From positions 2,375,623 through 2,439,622 of the forward strand of contig NC_019738.1 in NCBI RefSeq assembly GCF_000317515.1: DNA of 64,000 bases, read 5' to 3'. Source of the DNA: Allocoleopsis franciscana PCC 7113 (GTDB lineage: Bacteria > Cyanobacteriota > Cyanobacteriia > Cyanobacteriales > Coleofasciculaceae). Below the pieces are notes generated by a model. It searched no databases and was not told the origin of the DNA. It was given only the letters and a program-made list of their open reading frames with translations. The position numbers were made by a program, and so were the translations under genes. The first letter of the stretch is position 1; every line of letters starts with the position of its first letter. This document shows, piece after piece, positions 34,064-43,312 of the stretch.

Positions 34064-35755
34064 TTAATCGAGATGAGCTTCATCCAATTCCTCAATCGCA
34101 GGGGGTTCGTCACCAGGCATCCGTAGGACTTCAACCATCTCCTGAACTTCCAAAGGTGGGGGGGGTGTCACACGCGAAACACTCCAAGTGACAATGAAAT
34201 TAAGCACCATGCCGAGTGTGCCAATTCCTTCAGCCGAGACACCAAAAAACCAGGGCTGCATTCCATAGAATTTGACCCCAATAATATAAAAGATTGTGAA
34301 ACATAAACCCACAATCATTCCTGCGATCGCACCTTCTCGATTTGTCCGTTTATCAAACACTCCCAGGATAATAATCGGGAAGAAACTCGCCGCCGCCAAA
34401 CCAAAAGCAAAGGCAACAACCTGCGCGACAAACCCCGGTGGATTCACTCCGAAATAACCCGCGATCGCTAAGGCAAATCCCACCATCACTCGCCCCACCA
34501 TCACCCGCAACGATTCACTCGCTCCAGGATTAATCATCCGGTAATAAATGTCATGGGCGAAAGCGCTAGAAATGACTAGTAGCAACCCTGATGCCGTCGA
34601 TAAAGCCGCTGCTAAACCCCCAACAGCTACTAAAGCAATTACCCAAGGTGCTAGTTTTGCCACTTCTGGCGTTGAGAGGACAATAATATCGGGGTCAATT
34701 ACAATTTCGCTAGTTGTTTTATCAGGCTTCAACTCAATTCGCCCATTGCCATCTTTGTCCTCAAAGGTCAATAGTTTGGTATTTTCCCACTTCTTCGCCC
34801 AGTCCAATTGATGGATTTCTTCAATTGTGTGATTGTGCAATGAACTAATTAAGTTGTAGCGGGCAAATGTGGCTAAAGCGGGTGCAGTCGTGTACAGCAA
34901 TGCGATAAATAATAGCGCCCAACCGGCAGAGTAGCGTGCGGCGCGTACATCAGGAACGGTGTAAAAACGGACAATCACATGAGGTAGTCCCGCTGTTCCT
35001 ACCATTAGTGCGATGGTGATGAACAAAACATCCAGCATCGACTTATTGGCAAACGGCTTCGTATATTCTTGGAAACCGAGATCAAGCTGGACTTGGTTGA
35101 GTTTCGGGACAATATCGCTAAAGGCGAAGGACAACTGAGGGATAGGGTTTTTGGTAAGGAGTAGGGAAATTGCGATCGCCGGAATTAGGTAAGCAATAAT
35201 TAACACAAAGTATTGCGCTACCTGAGTCCAGGTAATGCCTTTCATTCCCCCCAGCACCGAGAAAAAGCCGACAATCACCATCCCGATGATCACACCCGTG
35301 CTAATGTCTACCTGGAGAAAGCGGCTAAACACAATCCCCACACCCCTCATTTGTCCTGCCACATAAGTCATGGAGACAAAGATTGCCGCAATCACAGCGA
35401 CGACACGAGCAACGTTGGAATAATAGCGATCGCCCACAAAATCCGGTACTGTATATTTGCCGAACTTCCGCAGGTAGGGAGCCAACAACAGAGCTAACAG
35501 CACGTAGCCGCCAGTCCAACCCATCAGGTAAATCGAGCCATCATAACCTAGGAAGGAAATCAGCCCCGCCATCGAGATAAACGAAGCCGCTGACATCCAA
35601 TCCGCCGCCGTAGCTGCACCATTCGCGAGGGCAGGAACACCCTGCCCAGCCACAAAAAAGCCTTTGCTATCTTTAACGCGAGAACGCCACCCAATGTAGA
35701 GATACAAAATAAAAGAGATAATGACCAGAGTCGTTGTCCAAGCCTCAACCGACAT
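34064..35755 (-). CDS. sodium:solute symporter (acetate-permease-like)
   Basis: The protein has 563 residues and about 13 membrane helices of the SSS family. The N-terminal GWRSRVKDSKGFFVAGQGVP, AATAADWMSAASFISMAGL and MTYVAGQMRGVG are typical of ActP-like transporters, which move short-chain acids with sodium. Between two helices a soluble insertion of about 60 residues holds DKDGNGRIEL, which looks like an EF-hand calcium loop. It follows a DUF4212 gene with no gap. Substrate is not determined. Confidence 0.87.
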   Translation of the reverse strand: MSVEAWTTTLVIISFILYLYIGWRSRVKDSKGFFVAGQGVPALANGAATAADWMSAASFISMAGLISFLGYDGSIYLMGWTGGYVLLALLLAPYLRKFGKYTVPDFVGDRYYSNVARVVAVIAAIFVSMTYVAGQMRGVGIVFSRFLQVDISTGVIIGMVIVGFFSVLGGMKGITWTQVAQYFVLIIAYLIPAIAISLLLTKNPIPQLSFAFSDIVPKLNQVQLDLGFQEYTKPFANKSMLDVLFITIALMVGTAGLPHVIVRFYTVPDVRAARYSAGWALLFIALLYTTAPALATFARYNLISSLHNHTIEEIHQLDWAKKWENTKLLTFEDKDGNGRIELKPDKTTSEIVIDPDIIVLSTPEVAKLAPWVIALVAVGGLAAALSTASGLLLVISSAFAHDIYYRMINPGASESLRVMVGRVMVGFALAIAGYFGVNPPGFVAQVVAFAFGLAAASFFPIIILGVFDKRTNREGAIAGMIVGLCFTIFYIIGVKFYGMQPWFFGVSAEGIGTLGMVLNFIVTWSVSRVTPPPPLEVQEMVEVLRMPGDEPPAIEELDEAHLD

Positions 35756-36019
35756 TTATTTACTTCTCCTATTGACACCATATTTGCGATCAATCTTGTC
35801 CATCTGCACGGCGTAGACAAAAATCAATCCAACGAAGACGAAAATAGAGCCTTGCTGCGCCATCCAGAAGCCGAAGGGTACGCCGCCCAAACGGATATTA
35901 TTCAAAGGCTGGACAAGAAGGATACTGAAGACAAGGGACACCAGTGCCCAAACAATGAGGAGATTCCTAATTAAAGCGGTGTTGGCACGCCAGTAAGCCT
36001 GACGCTTATCTTGGTTCAT
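35756..36019 (-). CDS. DUF4212 small subunit of a solute symporter
   Basis: The protein has 87 residues with two membrane helices (NLLIVWALVSLVFSILLV and GSIFVFVGLIFVYAVQM). The sequence QAYWRANTALIRNLL and GVPFGFWMAQQGS is the DUF4212 pattern. Its stop codon is directly followed by the ATG of the symporter, so the two are translationally coupled. The pair forms a two-component transporter. Confidence 0.88.
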   Translation of the reverse strand: MNQDKRQAYWRANTALIRNLLIVWALVSLVFSILLVQPLNNIRLGGVPFGFWMAQQGSIFVFVGLIFVYAVQMDKIDRKYGVNRRSK

Positions 36020-36469
36020 AATTTTGACTTTTTAAACGCTCAGAGGAATATCTTATTAAACACTATTTAATTTGTGGTTATATTCAGTTGGATATCCTTG
36101 ACTTTTGTCAAGAGCATCAAGCGTTTTTTATCAATTCTTATTAGACAATGTGTAAATTCTGTGTTTATGACAAAACGATGTAATCGAAGTTGTATTCATT
36201 CCGTAGCACATTCGTTTTCTCTCCAACCCTGCCTTTGTCATGACGACTAGGGGTGATAAAAAACCGCCGATTTTAGGCGCGGCAAAACAGACAAAAGAAA
36301 CTTTGATGTTTCTTATCTCGCTTTAATGAAGCCGTAGAAAAGTTTTGTCTAGATTTAATAAAACCGTAAGAATACTGAGCAAATTTACTTAGATATAGAT
36401 GATGATAGATGGTGAGTTGGGCTGAGGGGCGTCTGCTATCAAAATTCCGTGTTAAGGAGAATTATTGGT
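36020..36469. other. intergenic region upstream of haemagglutinin-like gene
   Basis: This region of about 450 bp lies between divergent genes. It has a short inverted repeat (AAGAAAC with GTTTCTT at 36295-36314) and A/T-rich stretches. It probably holds two promoters. I see no gene or named operator. Confidence 0.5.
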
Positions 36470-39400
36470 ATGTCCCTATCTCCCTCGAAAACCAATCTGC
36501 TAAAAGCCCGAAAACTCCTGGGACTTTTAGCTTTTTTTTGTCTTTTGCCCGTTCCTGTGCAAGCTCAATCTATCACTTCAGCACCAGACGGTACAGGTAC
36601 GATCGCAACTCCCAACGGCAACCAGATCAATATTACCGGTGGCACCCTTTCCCCAGATCAGACCAATCTATTTCACAGCTTCAGTCAATTTGGTCTAAGT
36701 ACGAACGAAATTGCTAACTTTGTCTCCAATCCCAATATCCACAATATCTTGGGACGGGTGACGGGAGGCAATGCCTCGGTGATTAATGGACTCATTCAAG
36801 TTACAGGCGGCAATTCTAATCTGTATTTAATCAATCCTGCCGGAATGATTTTTGGGGCTAATGCTCAGTTAAATGTTCCCGCTTCATTCATAGCCACTAC
36901 GGCGACAGGAATTGGTTTTGGGGCTAACCATTGGTTCAATGCCACGGGAGCCAATAATTATGCGGAATTGGTGGGAGAACCCAGCCAATTGGCTTTTAAT
37001 GTTAGTCAACCAGGAAGTCTGATTAATGCGGGAAATCTGGCGGTAAATGAAGGACAAAATCTCACTTTAATGGGTGGCAATGTTATTAACACGGGGACAC
37101 TAACGGCACCGGGCGGAACAATTACCCTTGCGGCAGTACCTGGGTCGAGTTTGGTGAAGATTTCCCAACCGGGACATTTGTTGAGTTTGGAGATTGACCC
37201 CAACCAGACTTCTAATTCTACTAATCTCAATCCCCTATCTTTGCCCCAACTGATTACGGGTGAGGGTGTCACTCAAGCAACGGGTGTCACAGTGAATGAA
37301 CAGGGGCAAGTTGTTCTGACGGCTTCTGGGGCAGTCGTTCCCAGTGACGGAGCAACCACGATCGCCTCTGGTGCTTTAAACACCTCTGGACAGACTGGCG
37401 GTCGAGTGCAGGTTTTGGGTAACAAAGTCGGGTTCCTGGGTGCCAACATCGACGCTTCCGGCACGAATGGCGGTGGTACGGTGTTGATTGGCGGAGATGA
37501 TCAAGGTCAAGGCACAGTACCGAATGCTCAGTTTACCTTTGGGGATAGCCAGACCACCATTAATGCTGATGCCACGAGTCAAGGAAATGGAGGTAAGGTG
37601 ATTGTCTGGGCGGATGATACTACTCGTTTCTTTGGCAAAATTAGCGCACGGGGAGACAACGGTGGCTTTGTGGAAACCTCCGGCAAGAAGGGTTTGGAGG
37701 TTAGTGGCGCTACCGTCGATGCGGGGGCGATTAATGGTCAAGCGGGTACTTGGTTACTTGACCCCAGCGACATCACAATCTCCAATGCCGCGACGACAGG
37801 GGGGACATTTCCTGACTTTAACCCCATCGGTGCTACGGGCAATATTAATATTACTGACTTAGCCAATGCCTTGGCGGCGGGTACCAGCGTAACGATTTCC
37901 ACGGCAGGCGGTACGGGTGGGAATGGTGATATTTTCCTGAATAATTCCCTCACGGCTACAGCCACGAATAATGCGTTGTTGACCTTAACCGGACGCTATC
38001 TCACGCCGTCGGCAGATTCAACGATTAATATCACCAACGGCAATCTTGCAATTAATTTGAATGCGGTTAACCCAAACTCAACTCCACCCGCAGGAACGAT
38101 TCAAAATGCGATCAATGCGGTAGGGACTGTTACAGGGACGACAACTATTAGTTTGGGTGCAGGCACGTACATTGAACCCGTCACCATTAATCAACCCTTG
38201 ACGCTGGTTGGTGCGGGAACGGGAGTGACGACGGTGAGTGGAAACAATGCTTTCCGTGTCTTTGATATTAGTGCTTCTAATGTCACCCTCGATGGTTTAG
38301 CGATCGCAAATGGAAATGCAGGCGATGGATGGGGTGGTGGCATCGCTTACTCAGGCACTGGCACACTGAACATCAATAACAGTACGATTAGTGACAACAG
38401 CGCCTACAACGGTGGTGGTATCCTCAACAACTACAACCAATCACCTGAATCTGGCACAATCAATCTCACCAATACCACCGTCACTGGCAATCACGGAGTT
38501 AATGCAGGGGGCGGTATCCTTAGCTGGGGCACGATTAATCTGAATGGCAGCACCGTTAGCAATAATACGACGGGAACTGAAGGCGGTGCTGGAATTATGA
38601 GTATCTGGGGCACACTGAATCTCAACAATAGTACCGTCAGTGGTAATACTGCGACTAACTCTGCCTATGGCGGTGGAGGTATTTTCTCTTATAACAGTAA
38701 CTTGACGGTAACCAACAGTACGGTCAGTGGCAACTCAACGAACACAACAGGTGGAGGAATGTACGTTGAGGGTGGTACGACAACTCTAACCAATTCAACG
38801 ATTGCTAATAACAGCGCGGCTGTAAGTGGTGGGGGAATTTCCTCTAATCCTAATGCGGTGATCAACTTGGGAAGCACGATTGTTGCTGAAAATACTGCTC
38901 CAAGTTCTCCTCAGGTTTTGGGTAATTTTAACGATCTGGGGAGCAACCAAATTGGTGGTACAGTTCCAGCGCCAGAACCCACACCAACACCAACACCAAC
39001 ACCAACTCCAACACCAACACCAACACCAACGCCAGAACCGACGCCAACACCAACACCAACGCCAGAACCGACGCCAACACCAACGCCAACACCAACGCCA
39101 GAACCGACGCCAACTCCAACTCCAACTCCAACACCAGAACCCACGCCAACACCAGAACCCACGCCAATTCCAACGTCAACTCCAACTCCAACGCCAACGT
39201 CAACTCCAACCCCAACTCCAACCCCAGCGCCAACTTCAAGTTCAACGCCAACTTCAACGCCAACGCCAACTCCAACTCCAACCCCAGCGCCAACTTCAAC
39301 TCCAACTTCAAGTTCAAGTAAGAATCCGGCGACAAACTCACAAGCAAAATTAATTGCTCCACCCGAAGAGGAAACTTCACCTCAACCTCAAAAACAGCCG

Positions 39401-39742
39401 ACTCCGGTGTCATCTTTAGGGGTGCTAAGTTGTACCTTTTCTAATAACAAAGAAGCTGAATCACTCCAAGATATTCTGTCCAAAATTGTTGACTACATGA
39501 ATACCAATGGTGGTAATTTGTCAATCAATGTGAATGATTTGTTCGCTAATTGTGATATGGGGTTACAGAGTCTATCCGGTAATCAAAACTTAGTGAAACA
39601 GACAATTTTATCCTTAGTGAGTCAATCTCTGGGTACTGAATATGTGCCGCTGATTAACATTCACTTTGAACCCATTGCTGACCCAATGACGGCAATTGTT
39701 GAGGTAGCCAAATCTCGCAAGCCAGCGTCGATCAAACCTTAG
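36470..39742 (+). CDS. secreted haemagglutinin-like beta-helix protein with Pro-Thr repeat stalk
   Basis: The protein has 1090 residues from the ATG at 36470 (AAGGAG upstream; an earlier in-frame GTG would break the signal peptide). The order is: signal peptide ([18 protein letters not shown]); a filamentous-haemagglutinin/TPS domain ([20 protein letters not shown], about residues 40-300); and a parallel beta-helix (about 540-820) with repeats such as [15 protein letters not shown]. From about residue 835 to 950 it is made of PTPTPTPE units. A C-terminal domain of about 130 residues without known family follows. Two-partner secretion would need a TpsB pore, not seen here. Confidence 0.87.
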   Translation: MSLSPSKTNLLKARKLLGLLAFFCLLPVPVQAQSITSAPDGTGTIATPNGNQINITGGTLSPDQTNLFHSFSQFGLSTNEIANFVSNPNIHNILGRVTGGNASVINGLIQVTGGNSNLYLINPAGMIFGANAQLNVPASFIATTATGIGFGANHWFNATGANNYAELVGEPSQLAFNVSQPGSLINAGNLAVNEGQNLTLMGGNVINTGTLTAPGGTITLAAVPGSSLVKISQPGHLLSLEIDPNQTSNSTNLNPLSLPQLITGEGVTQATGVTVNEQGQVVLTASGAVVPSDGATTIASGALNTSGQTGGRVQVLGNKVGFLGANIDASGTNGGGTVLIGGDDQGQGTVPNAQFTFGDSQTTINADATSQGNGGKVIVWADDTTRFFGKISARGDNGGFVETSGKKGLEVSGATVDAGAINGQAGTWLLDPSDITISNAATTGGTFPDFNPIGATGNINITDLANALAAGTSVTISTAGGTGGNGDIFLNNSLTATATNNALLTLTGRYLTPSADSTINITNGNLAINLNAVNPNSTPPAGTIQNAINAVGTVTGTTTISLGAGTYIEPVTINQPLTLVGAGTGVTTVSGNNAFRVFDISASNVTLDGLAIANGNAGDGWGGGIAYSGTGTLNINNSTISDNSAYNGGGILNNYNQSPESGTINLTNTTVTGNHGVNAGGGILSWGTINLNGSTVSNNTTGTEGGAGIMSIWGTLNLNNSTVSGNTATNSAYGGGGIFSYNSNLTVTNSTVSGNSTNTTGGGMYVEGGTTTLTNSTIANNSAAVSGGGISSNPNAVINLGSTIVAENTAPSSPQVLGNFNDLGSNQIGGTVPAPEPTPTPTPTPTPTPTPTPTPEPTPTPTPTPEPTPTPTPTPTPEPTPTPTPTPTPEPTPTPEPTPIPTSTPTPTPTSTPTPTPTPAPTSSSTPTSTPTPTPTPTPAPTSTPTSSSSKNPATNSQAKLIAPPEEETSPQPQKQPTPVSSLGVLSCTFSNNKEAESLQDILSKIVDYMNTNGGNLSINVNDLFANCDMGLQSLSGNQNLVKQTILSLVSQSLGTEYVPLINIHFEPIADPMTAIVEVAKSRKPASIKP

Positions 39743-39780
39743 GATTAGTTTTAGACAGTTTGATTGAGCCAGTTCAATCT

Positions 39781-40998
39781 TCATGGACTGTAACCTAAAA
39801 GTGAAGCTCCCCAACCGATTACAGCCGCACCTAAAACTAACCAGGCGGCATTGAATTGGAAACGAATAGCCAAAACGGCTGAAATGATTGCGATCGCTAC
39901 CGCCAGAACATCAATAAATGGGAATTTCAGTACGGTTAAAGTCGTGACTCCCAATTGTAGGGTGACAACACCCATCAGGGCTACCGCACTCGCATTAACC
40001 GAATCGATAAACGCCGAAGTCCATTTAGAGGCGCGTAAGCGAGGAATCAGGGGATTGAGTGCGGCAACAAAAATAAAGGAGGGGAAGAAAATTCCCACCG
40101 TCGCAACGATCGCACCGGGAATCCCTGCAATGGTGTAGCCGATAAAGGTAGCGGTAGAAAGGACGGGGCCTGGAGTAAATTGACCGATGGCGATCGCATC
40201 GAGTAACTGCTGTTGTGTCAGCCAACCGTACTCTTGAACTAATCCGCCTTGGAGATACGCCACCAAGACATAACCGCTACCAAACAAAACACTACCAACT
40301 TTTAGGAAAAACAAACCCAACTGCCACAATGGGGCATTTACCGCTGAGGCTGTAACCAGCGAAGTTCCCGCTGCCGCTTTCGCTGTTAACGTTGCACCTG
40401 TGGTTAAGCCAGCCATTAATAGGTTTGCCTGGTCTTTTGGTAAGTTGTCTTGGTCATCAGTGCACAGCCAAACCATGCCTAAGATACCCCCGATCACCAG
40501 AGCCATCACTTCATTGAGTCTCAACAGCCCTAACAACAGCACAACACCCAAGGCAATGAGCAATAGCTTGCGAGTCTTAATCGCTTTCTTTCCTAAGCGC
40601 CAGAGAGCATCTAAGATAATGCCTAAAACTGCGGGTTTAATGCCATACAGTAAAGATGCAACTTGGGGCAGAGTGCCATAGGTCACATAAAACCAGGCTA
40701 ACCCAGCCGTAATGAGAACAGCAGGTAAGATAAAACAGACACCCGATACAATCAGTCCCAGCCATCCGGCGTAGATATATCCCAGATGAATCGCCATCTC
40801 TGTGGAATTGGGGCCAGGAATCAGGTTGGTTGCGCCAATCAGGTCGAGAAAATGCTCCCTGGTTAGCCACTGACGCCGCTTGACGACCTCATTTTCCATC
40901 ATGGCAATATGAGCGGCTGGCCCCCCAAAGCCGATGACGCCCAGTTTCAGAAAGAGTTTGGCGAGTTCTCTCAGACGCACTGATACTGATTGGTTCAT
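39781..40998 (-). CDS. chrA: chromate transporter (CHR family)
   Basis: The protein has 405 residues in two homologous halves. FLKLGVIGFGGPAAHIAMM opens the first half, and FFLKVGSVLFGSGYVLVAYL the second. LIPGPNSTEMAIHLGY and FTPGPVLSTATFIGY are the two PGP signatures. CHR proteins export chromate and may carry sulfate. A Pho-box-like sequence lies upstream at 41065, oriented towards this gene. Confidence 0.92.
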   Translation of the reverse strand: MNQSVSVRLRELAKLFLKLGVIGFGGPAAHIAMMENEVVKRRQWLTREHFLDLIGATNLIPGPNSTEMAIHLGYIYAGWLGLIVSGVCFILPAVLITAGLAWFYVTYGTLPQVASLLYGIKPAVLGIILDALWRLGKKAIKTRKLLLIALGVVLLLGLLRLNEVMALVIGGILGMVWLCTDDQDNLPKDQANLLMAGLTTGATLTAKAAAGTSLVTASAVNAPLWQLGLFFLKVGSVLFGSGYVLVAYLQGGLVQEYGWLTQQQLLDAIAIGQFTPGPVLSTATFIGYTIAGIPGAIVATVGIFFPSFIFVAALNPLIPRLRASKWTSAFIDSVNASAVALMGVVTLQLGVTTLTVLKFPFIDVLAVAIAIISAVLAIRFQFNAAWLVLGAAVIGWGASLLGYSP

Positions 40999-41064
40999 CG
41001 CGTTCGAGTCACACCCTTGGTCGTAGTCAGCATAACAACCACCGAGAATACAGCCAAGTCCTTA

Positions 41065-41094
41065 GAGTTAATTTAAGGTTAAGAGTAAGTTAAG
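41065..41094 (-). promoter_or_regulatory. Pho-box-like tandem repeat
   Basis: On the minus strand, three 8-mers with 3-bp spacers stand in exact 11-bp register: CTTAACTT, CTTAACCT, ATTAACTC. This matches the cyanobacterial PhoB/SphR consensus of repeated (C/T)TTAA(C/T) units. A fourth weaker unit (CTTAAGTT) lies 8 bp further upstream. The orientation points to chrA; mgtC starts 140 bp to the other side. Confidence 0.6.
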
Positions 41095-41234
41095 AAAAGA
41101 GTAACTTAAGTCAGAGTCAAGACAGTTGAGGCTAGCTAGGTATAAACGCTTGACAGTCCTCGCCCTGTCTCTGGCAACCTTTCATGACGAACTGAAGCCA
41201 TGGAATTCTACCAGAAGTAAACAGGAGGCGTTTT

Positions 41235-41744
41235 ATGTTGATCAATTCCAACGATTGGGCAACCCTAATCTTCAGACTGACACTTGCAGTACTGGTGGGT
41301 TGCCTGCTTGGAATCAACCGCCAACAAGGGGGTAGGCCAGCAGGAATGAGAACGTTCATGCTGGTCAGTTTGGGAGCTGCAATGTTTGTCATGATTCCTT
41401 TGCAAGCTGAAACAGACAGTGCCTATACGGTTACTAATGCCTTGAGTCGCACGATTCAGGGGGTCGCCGCAGGTGTGGGATTTATAGGAGCTGGCATGAT
41501 TTGGCAACAATCCCATCAGAGATTGGGCAAGTTAGAAGTTAAGGGGTTAACCACCGCCGCCACCATCTGGGTAGCAGCGGGATTAGGAGCCGCGATTGGC
41601 TGTGGTCTGTGGCAAATGAGTCTGATTGGGGCAATTTTGACGCTGGTCATACTTAGTGGAGTGAAAAAAATCGAAAAGTCAGTCTCGATTCGTCTTAAAA
41701 ATAAAGACGGAAAAATCGAAAAGTCAAGGATAACAGAGCAATAG
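41235..41744 (+). CDS. MgtC/SapB-family membrane protein
   Basis: The protein has 169 residues. AGGAGG lies about 6 nt upstream of the ATG. LAVLVGCLLGINRQQGGRPAG, MRTFMLVSLGAAMFVMI and GVGFIGAGMI are the MgtC pattern, with four membrane helices. KGLTTAATIWVAAGLGAAIG completes it. MgtC proteins affect magnesium and phosphate homeostasis and ATP synthase in pathogens; the cyanobacterial role is open. A possible Pho box upstream is of interest in this light. Confidence 0.9.
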   Translation: MLINSNDWATLIFRLTLAVLVGCLLGINRQQGGRPAGMRTFMLVSLGAAMFVMIPLQAETDSAYTVTNALSRTIQGVAAGVGFIGAGMIWQQSHQRLGKLEVKGLTTAATIWVAAGLGAAIGCGLWQMSLIGAILTLVILSGVKKIEKSVSIRLKNKDGKIEKSRITEQ

Positions 41745-41796
41745 CCTATCCATTTTGTTCAAGCTAAACCCAACGTTTCAAAACAAGGAAAGTGTG

Positions 41797-42039
41797 ATGA
41801 CTGAACACAACCAATTTCTTTCCCCTCGCAGTCGTTACTATGGTCAGGTTAAGCCGGAGAACCTGGTGTTTAATGCCAATTTACAGGAGTTTGCCCAACG
41901 AATCAGCTTTATCTGCAACCTAGAAACTAATGGCAAAATTTCTTCTGAAGAGGCTTACAACCAAATTAAACATCTCTGGAAACAGCTTAAGCGTTCCAAA
42001 AAGCAATTAGGTATTGGTGGCAAGTCTTCTGAGAGTTAA
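41797..42039 (+). CDS. conserved cyanobacterial small protein (DUF7219-like)
   Basis: The protein has 80 residues from the ATG at 41797, with AAGGAAAG about 6 nt upstream; a TTG 42 bp earlier is unlikely. The start (FLSPRSRYYGQV, then PENLVFNANLQEFAQRISFI) and the helix YNQIKHLWKQLKRSKKQL are those of a small family found across cyanobacteria. There is no membrane segment. The function is unknown. Confidence 0.75.
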   Translation: MTEHNQFLSPRSRYYGQVKPENLVFNANLQEFAQRISFICNLETNGKISSEEAYNQIKHLWKQLKRSKKQLGIGGKSSES

Positions 42040-42077
42040 ACATGTTCGTAAATTGAGGAAGTAGTGCCGATTGCTCG

Positions 42078-42102
42078 GTAAGGTGGGTAATGTCCACCTT
42101 AC
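42078..42102. repeat. perfect inverted repeat
   Basis: GTAAGGTGG and CCACCTTAC are separated by 7 bp. The type GGTGGG...CCACC is frequent between bacterial genes. There is no T run, so a terminator is not supported. Confidence 0.6.
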
Positions 42103-42356
42103 GACTGATTTCTGTGTTTTTCCCTGAAATTAGGAATTCGATGCACGAAAAATGATAGGTTAGTTAATAGATTAAGAGTAATTTAATATTTCTTTCCCAT
42201 AGGAGTATTCTTTATGGGTTTCGGCTTTAATTATTCGCAATTTGCATCATTTACGTGCATTCCCTGCATAAAAAGCCTAAAAATATGCCTTACGATACAG
42301 GTATATGCTTAAATATTTGTTCCAATCTAGACATTGCTGTGCAACACTACGTAACA

Positions 42357-42557
42357 ATGAATACCAACCTTAAGAATGTCCAATCGTCCTCGCCAGTTAA
42401 GTCAAAAATCAGTGAATTGAACGATAATTTTGACTTTGAGTGCTGGGCACGAGAGGTCAGAGCTCAATTGTTAGCAGCTCTGCAAAAAAAAGCCACGAGT
42501 TCTAATGAAATTGCCACGGATGAGTCTAAACCCGTTAAGTCACTTGGCTCGAATTAA
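42357..42557 (+). CDS. small hypothetical protein
   Basis: The protein has 66 residues from the ATG at 42357; ATG at 42285 and GTG at 42255 are possible longer starts. FDFECWAREVRAQLLAALQKK is an amphipathic helix of a type I recognise from short cyanobacterial proteins. The rest is polar and probably disordered. There is no clear Shine-Dalgarno sequence. Function is unknown. Confidence 0.5.
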   Translation: MNTNLKNVQSSSPVKSKISELNDNFDFECWAREVRAQLLAALQKKATSSNEIATDESKPVKSLGSN

Positions 42558-42630
42558 AAATTAAATATTAAAAATTACCTCCTTGTTTAAAAATCGGGGT
42601 ATAGGATGACGTAACGAGAGCTTTGATTCT

Positions 42631-42654
42631 TTTCCCTAGCTTGAGCTAGGGAAA
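42631..42654. repeat. 24-bp palindrome between convergent genes
   Basis: TTTCCCTAGCT and AGCTAGGGAAA form an 11-bp perfect inverted repeat with a 2-bp centre. It lies 25 bp from the end of the minus-strand gene at 42680 and 74 bp after the plus-strand gene. It may end transcription on both strands, although no strong T run follows. Confidence 0.6.
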
Positions 42655-42679
42655 GGCTCTCAATAGAATCCCCGAAAAT

Positions 42680-42892
42680 TCAACGGCGACGACGCTCTAA
42701 AAAAGTGATGGCTTCGTGGGAATAAAGATGAACTTGAGGGGTATCACCAACGATGAGTAACCATCTGTCTTCGACTAACCTCATTGTCCATCTTTCTTTA
42801 AATTGTTGGGGGAAAATTTGCCAGGTACCCTGGTTATCTTCTTGACAAACAAACCCCCAGGCTTTGGCTTGTTTTAATACCGGATCTTTCAT
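42680..42892 (-). CDS. conserved hypothetical protein
   Basis: The protein has 70 residues from the ATG at 42892; an upstream start at 42919 would add nine. The sequence (VLKQAKAWGFVCQEDNQGTW, then FKERWTMRLVEDRWLLIVGD and YSHEAITFLERRRR) looks like a compact alpha/beta domain with conserved tryptophans. Small proteins like it are common in cyanobacteria. The function is unknown. Confidence 0.6.
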   Translation of the reverse strand: MKDPVLKQAKAWGFVCQEDNQGTWQIFPQQFKERWTMRLVEDRWLLIVGDTPQVHLYSHEAITFLERRRR

Positions 42893-43312
42893 GATTGGGG
42901 TGGTTATGACAGAACGCAATTAAGCGATGGCTCAGAATATAAAGTTGACCGCTCCCAACAATAAATTCGGGGGTTTGAAAATTTTGAAAATCAGGAAAAG
43001 CAATTTTTAGCCGAAGTATGGAGAATCGCCACGTCTGAAAATCTAAACGTTCTGGATGTCTTGACCGCCGGACATGAAGATTATACTTTTGGAATTAAGC
43101 TACAATGCACCCCGTCCAGATCATAGCTGTCGAAGGGGTCAGCACTGGTTAAGGTTGAGTTAAGCCCCCTCAATAAGCTGTTACGCATGTAATTTGCTTG
43201 TTGAGGCGGCGGGGGAGCAGGGGAGCGGATTTGAGCTCTTTTATCCTGTGTTTAGAATGTGCAAGTTAAATGCGCTTTAGCTTAGGCTCTGCAAATACTC
43301 CTGATCGTCGCT
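42893..43312. other. gene-poor region downstream of menD
   Basis: About 420 bp without a supported gene. It contains GCGGCGGGGGAGCAGGGGAG near 43208, a low-complexity purine run. No hairpin with a T run was seen. Confidence 0.5.

Noticed and set aside
38880-39413. Long frames of Gln/His or Gly/Val repeats in other frames of the haemagglutinin-like gene
   Set aside because: They are shifted readings of the hexamer repeat that codes the Pro-Thr stalk.
42631-42654. Classical rho-independent terminator
   Set aside because: The stem is perfect but no T run follows on either strand; kept as an inverted repeat only.
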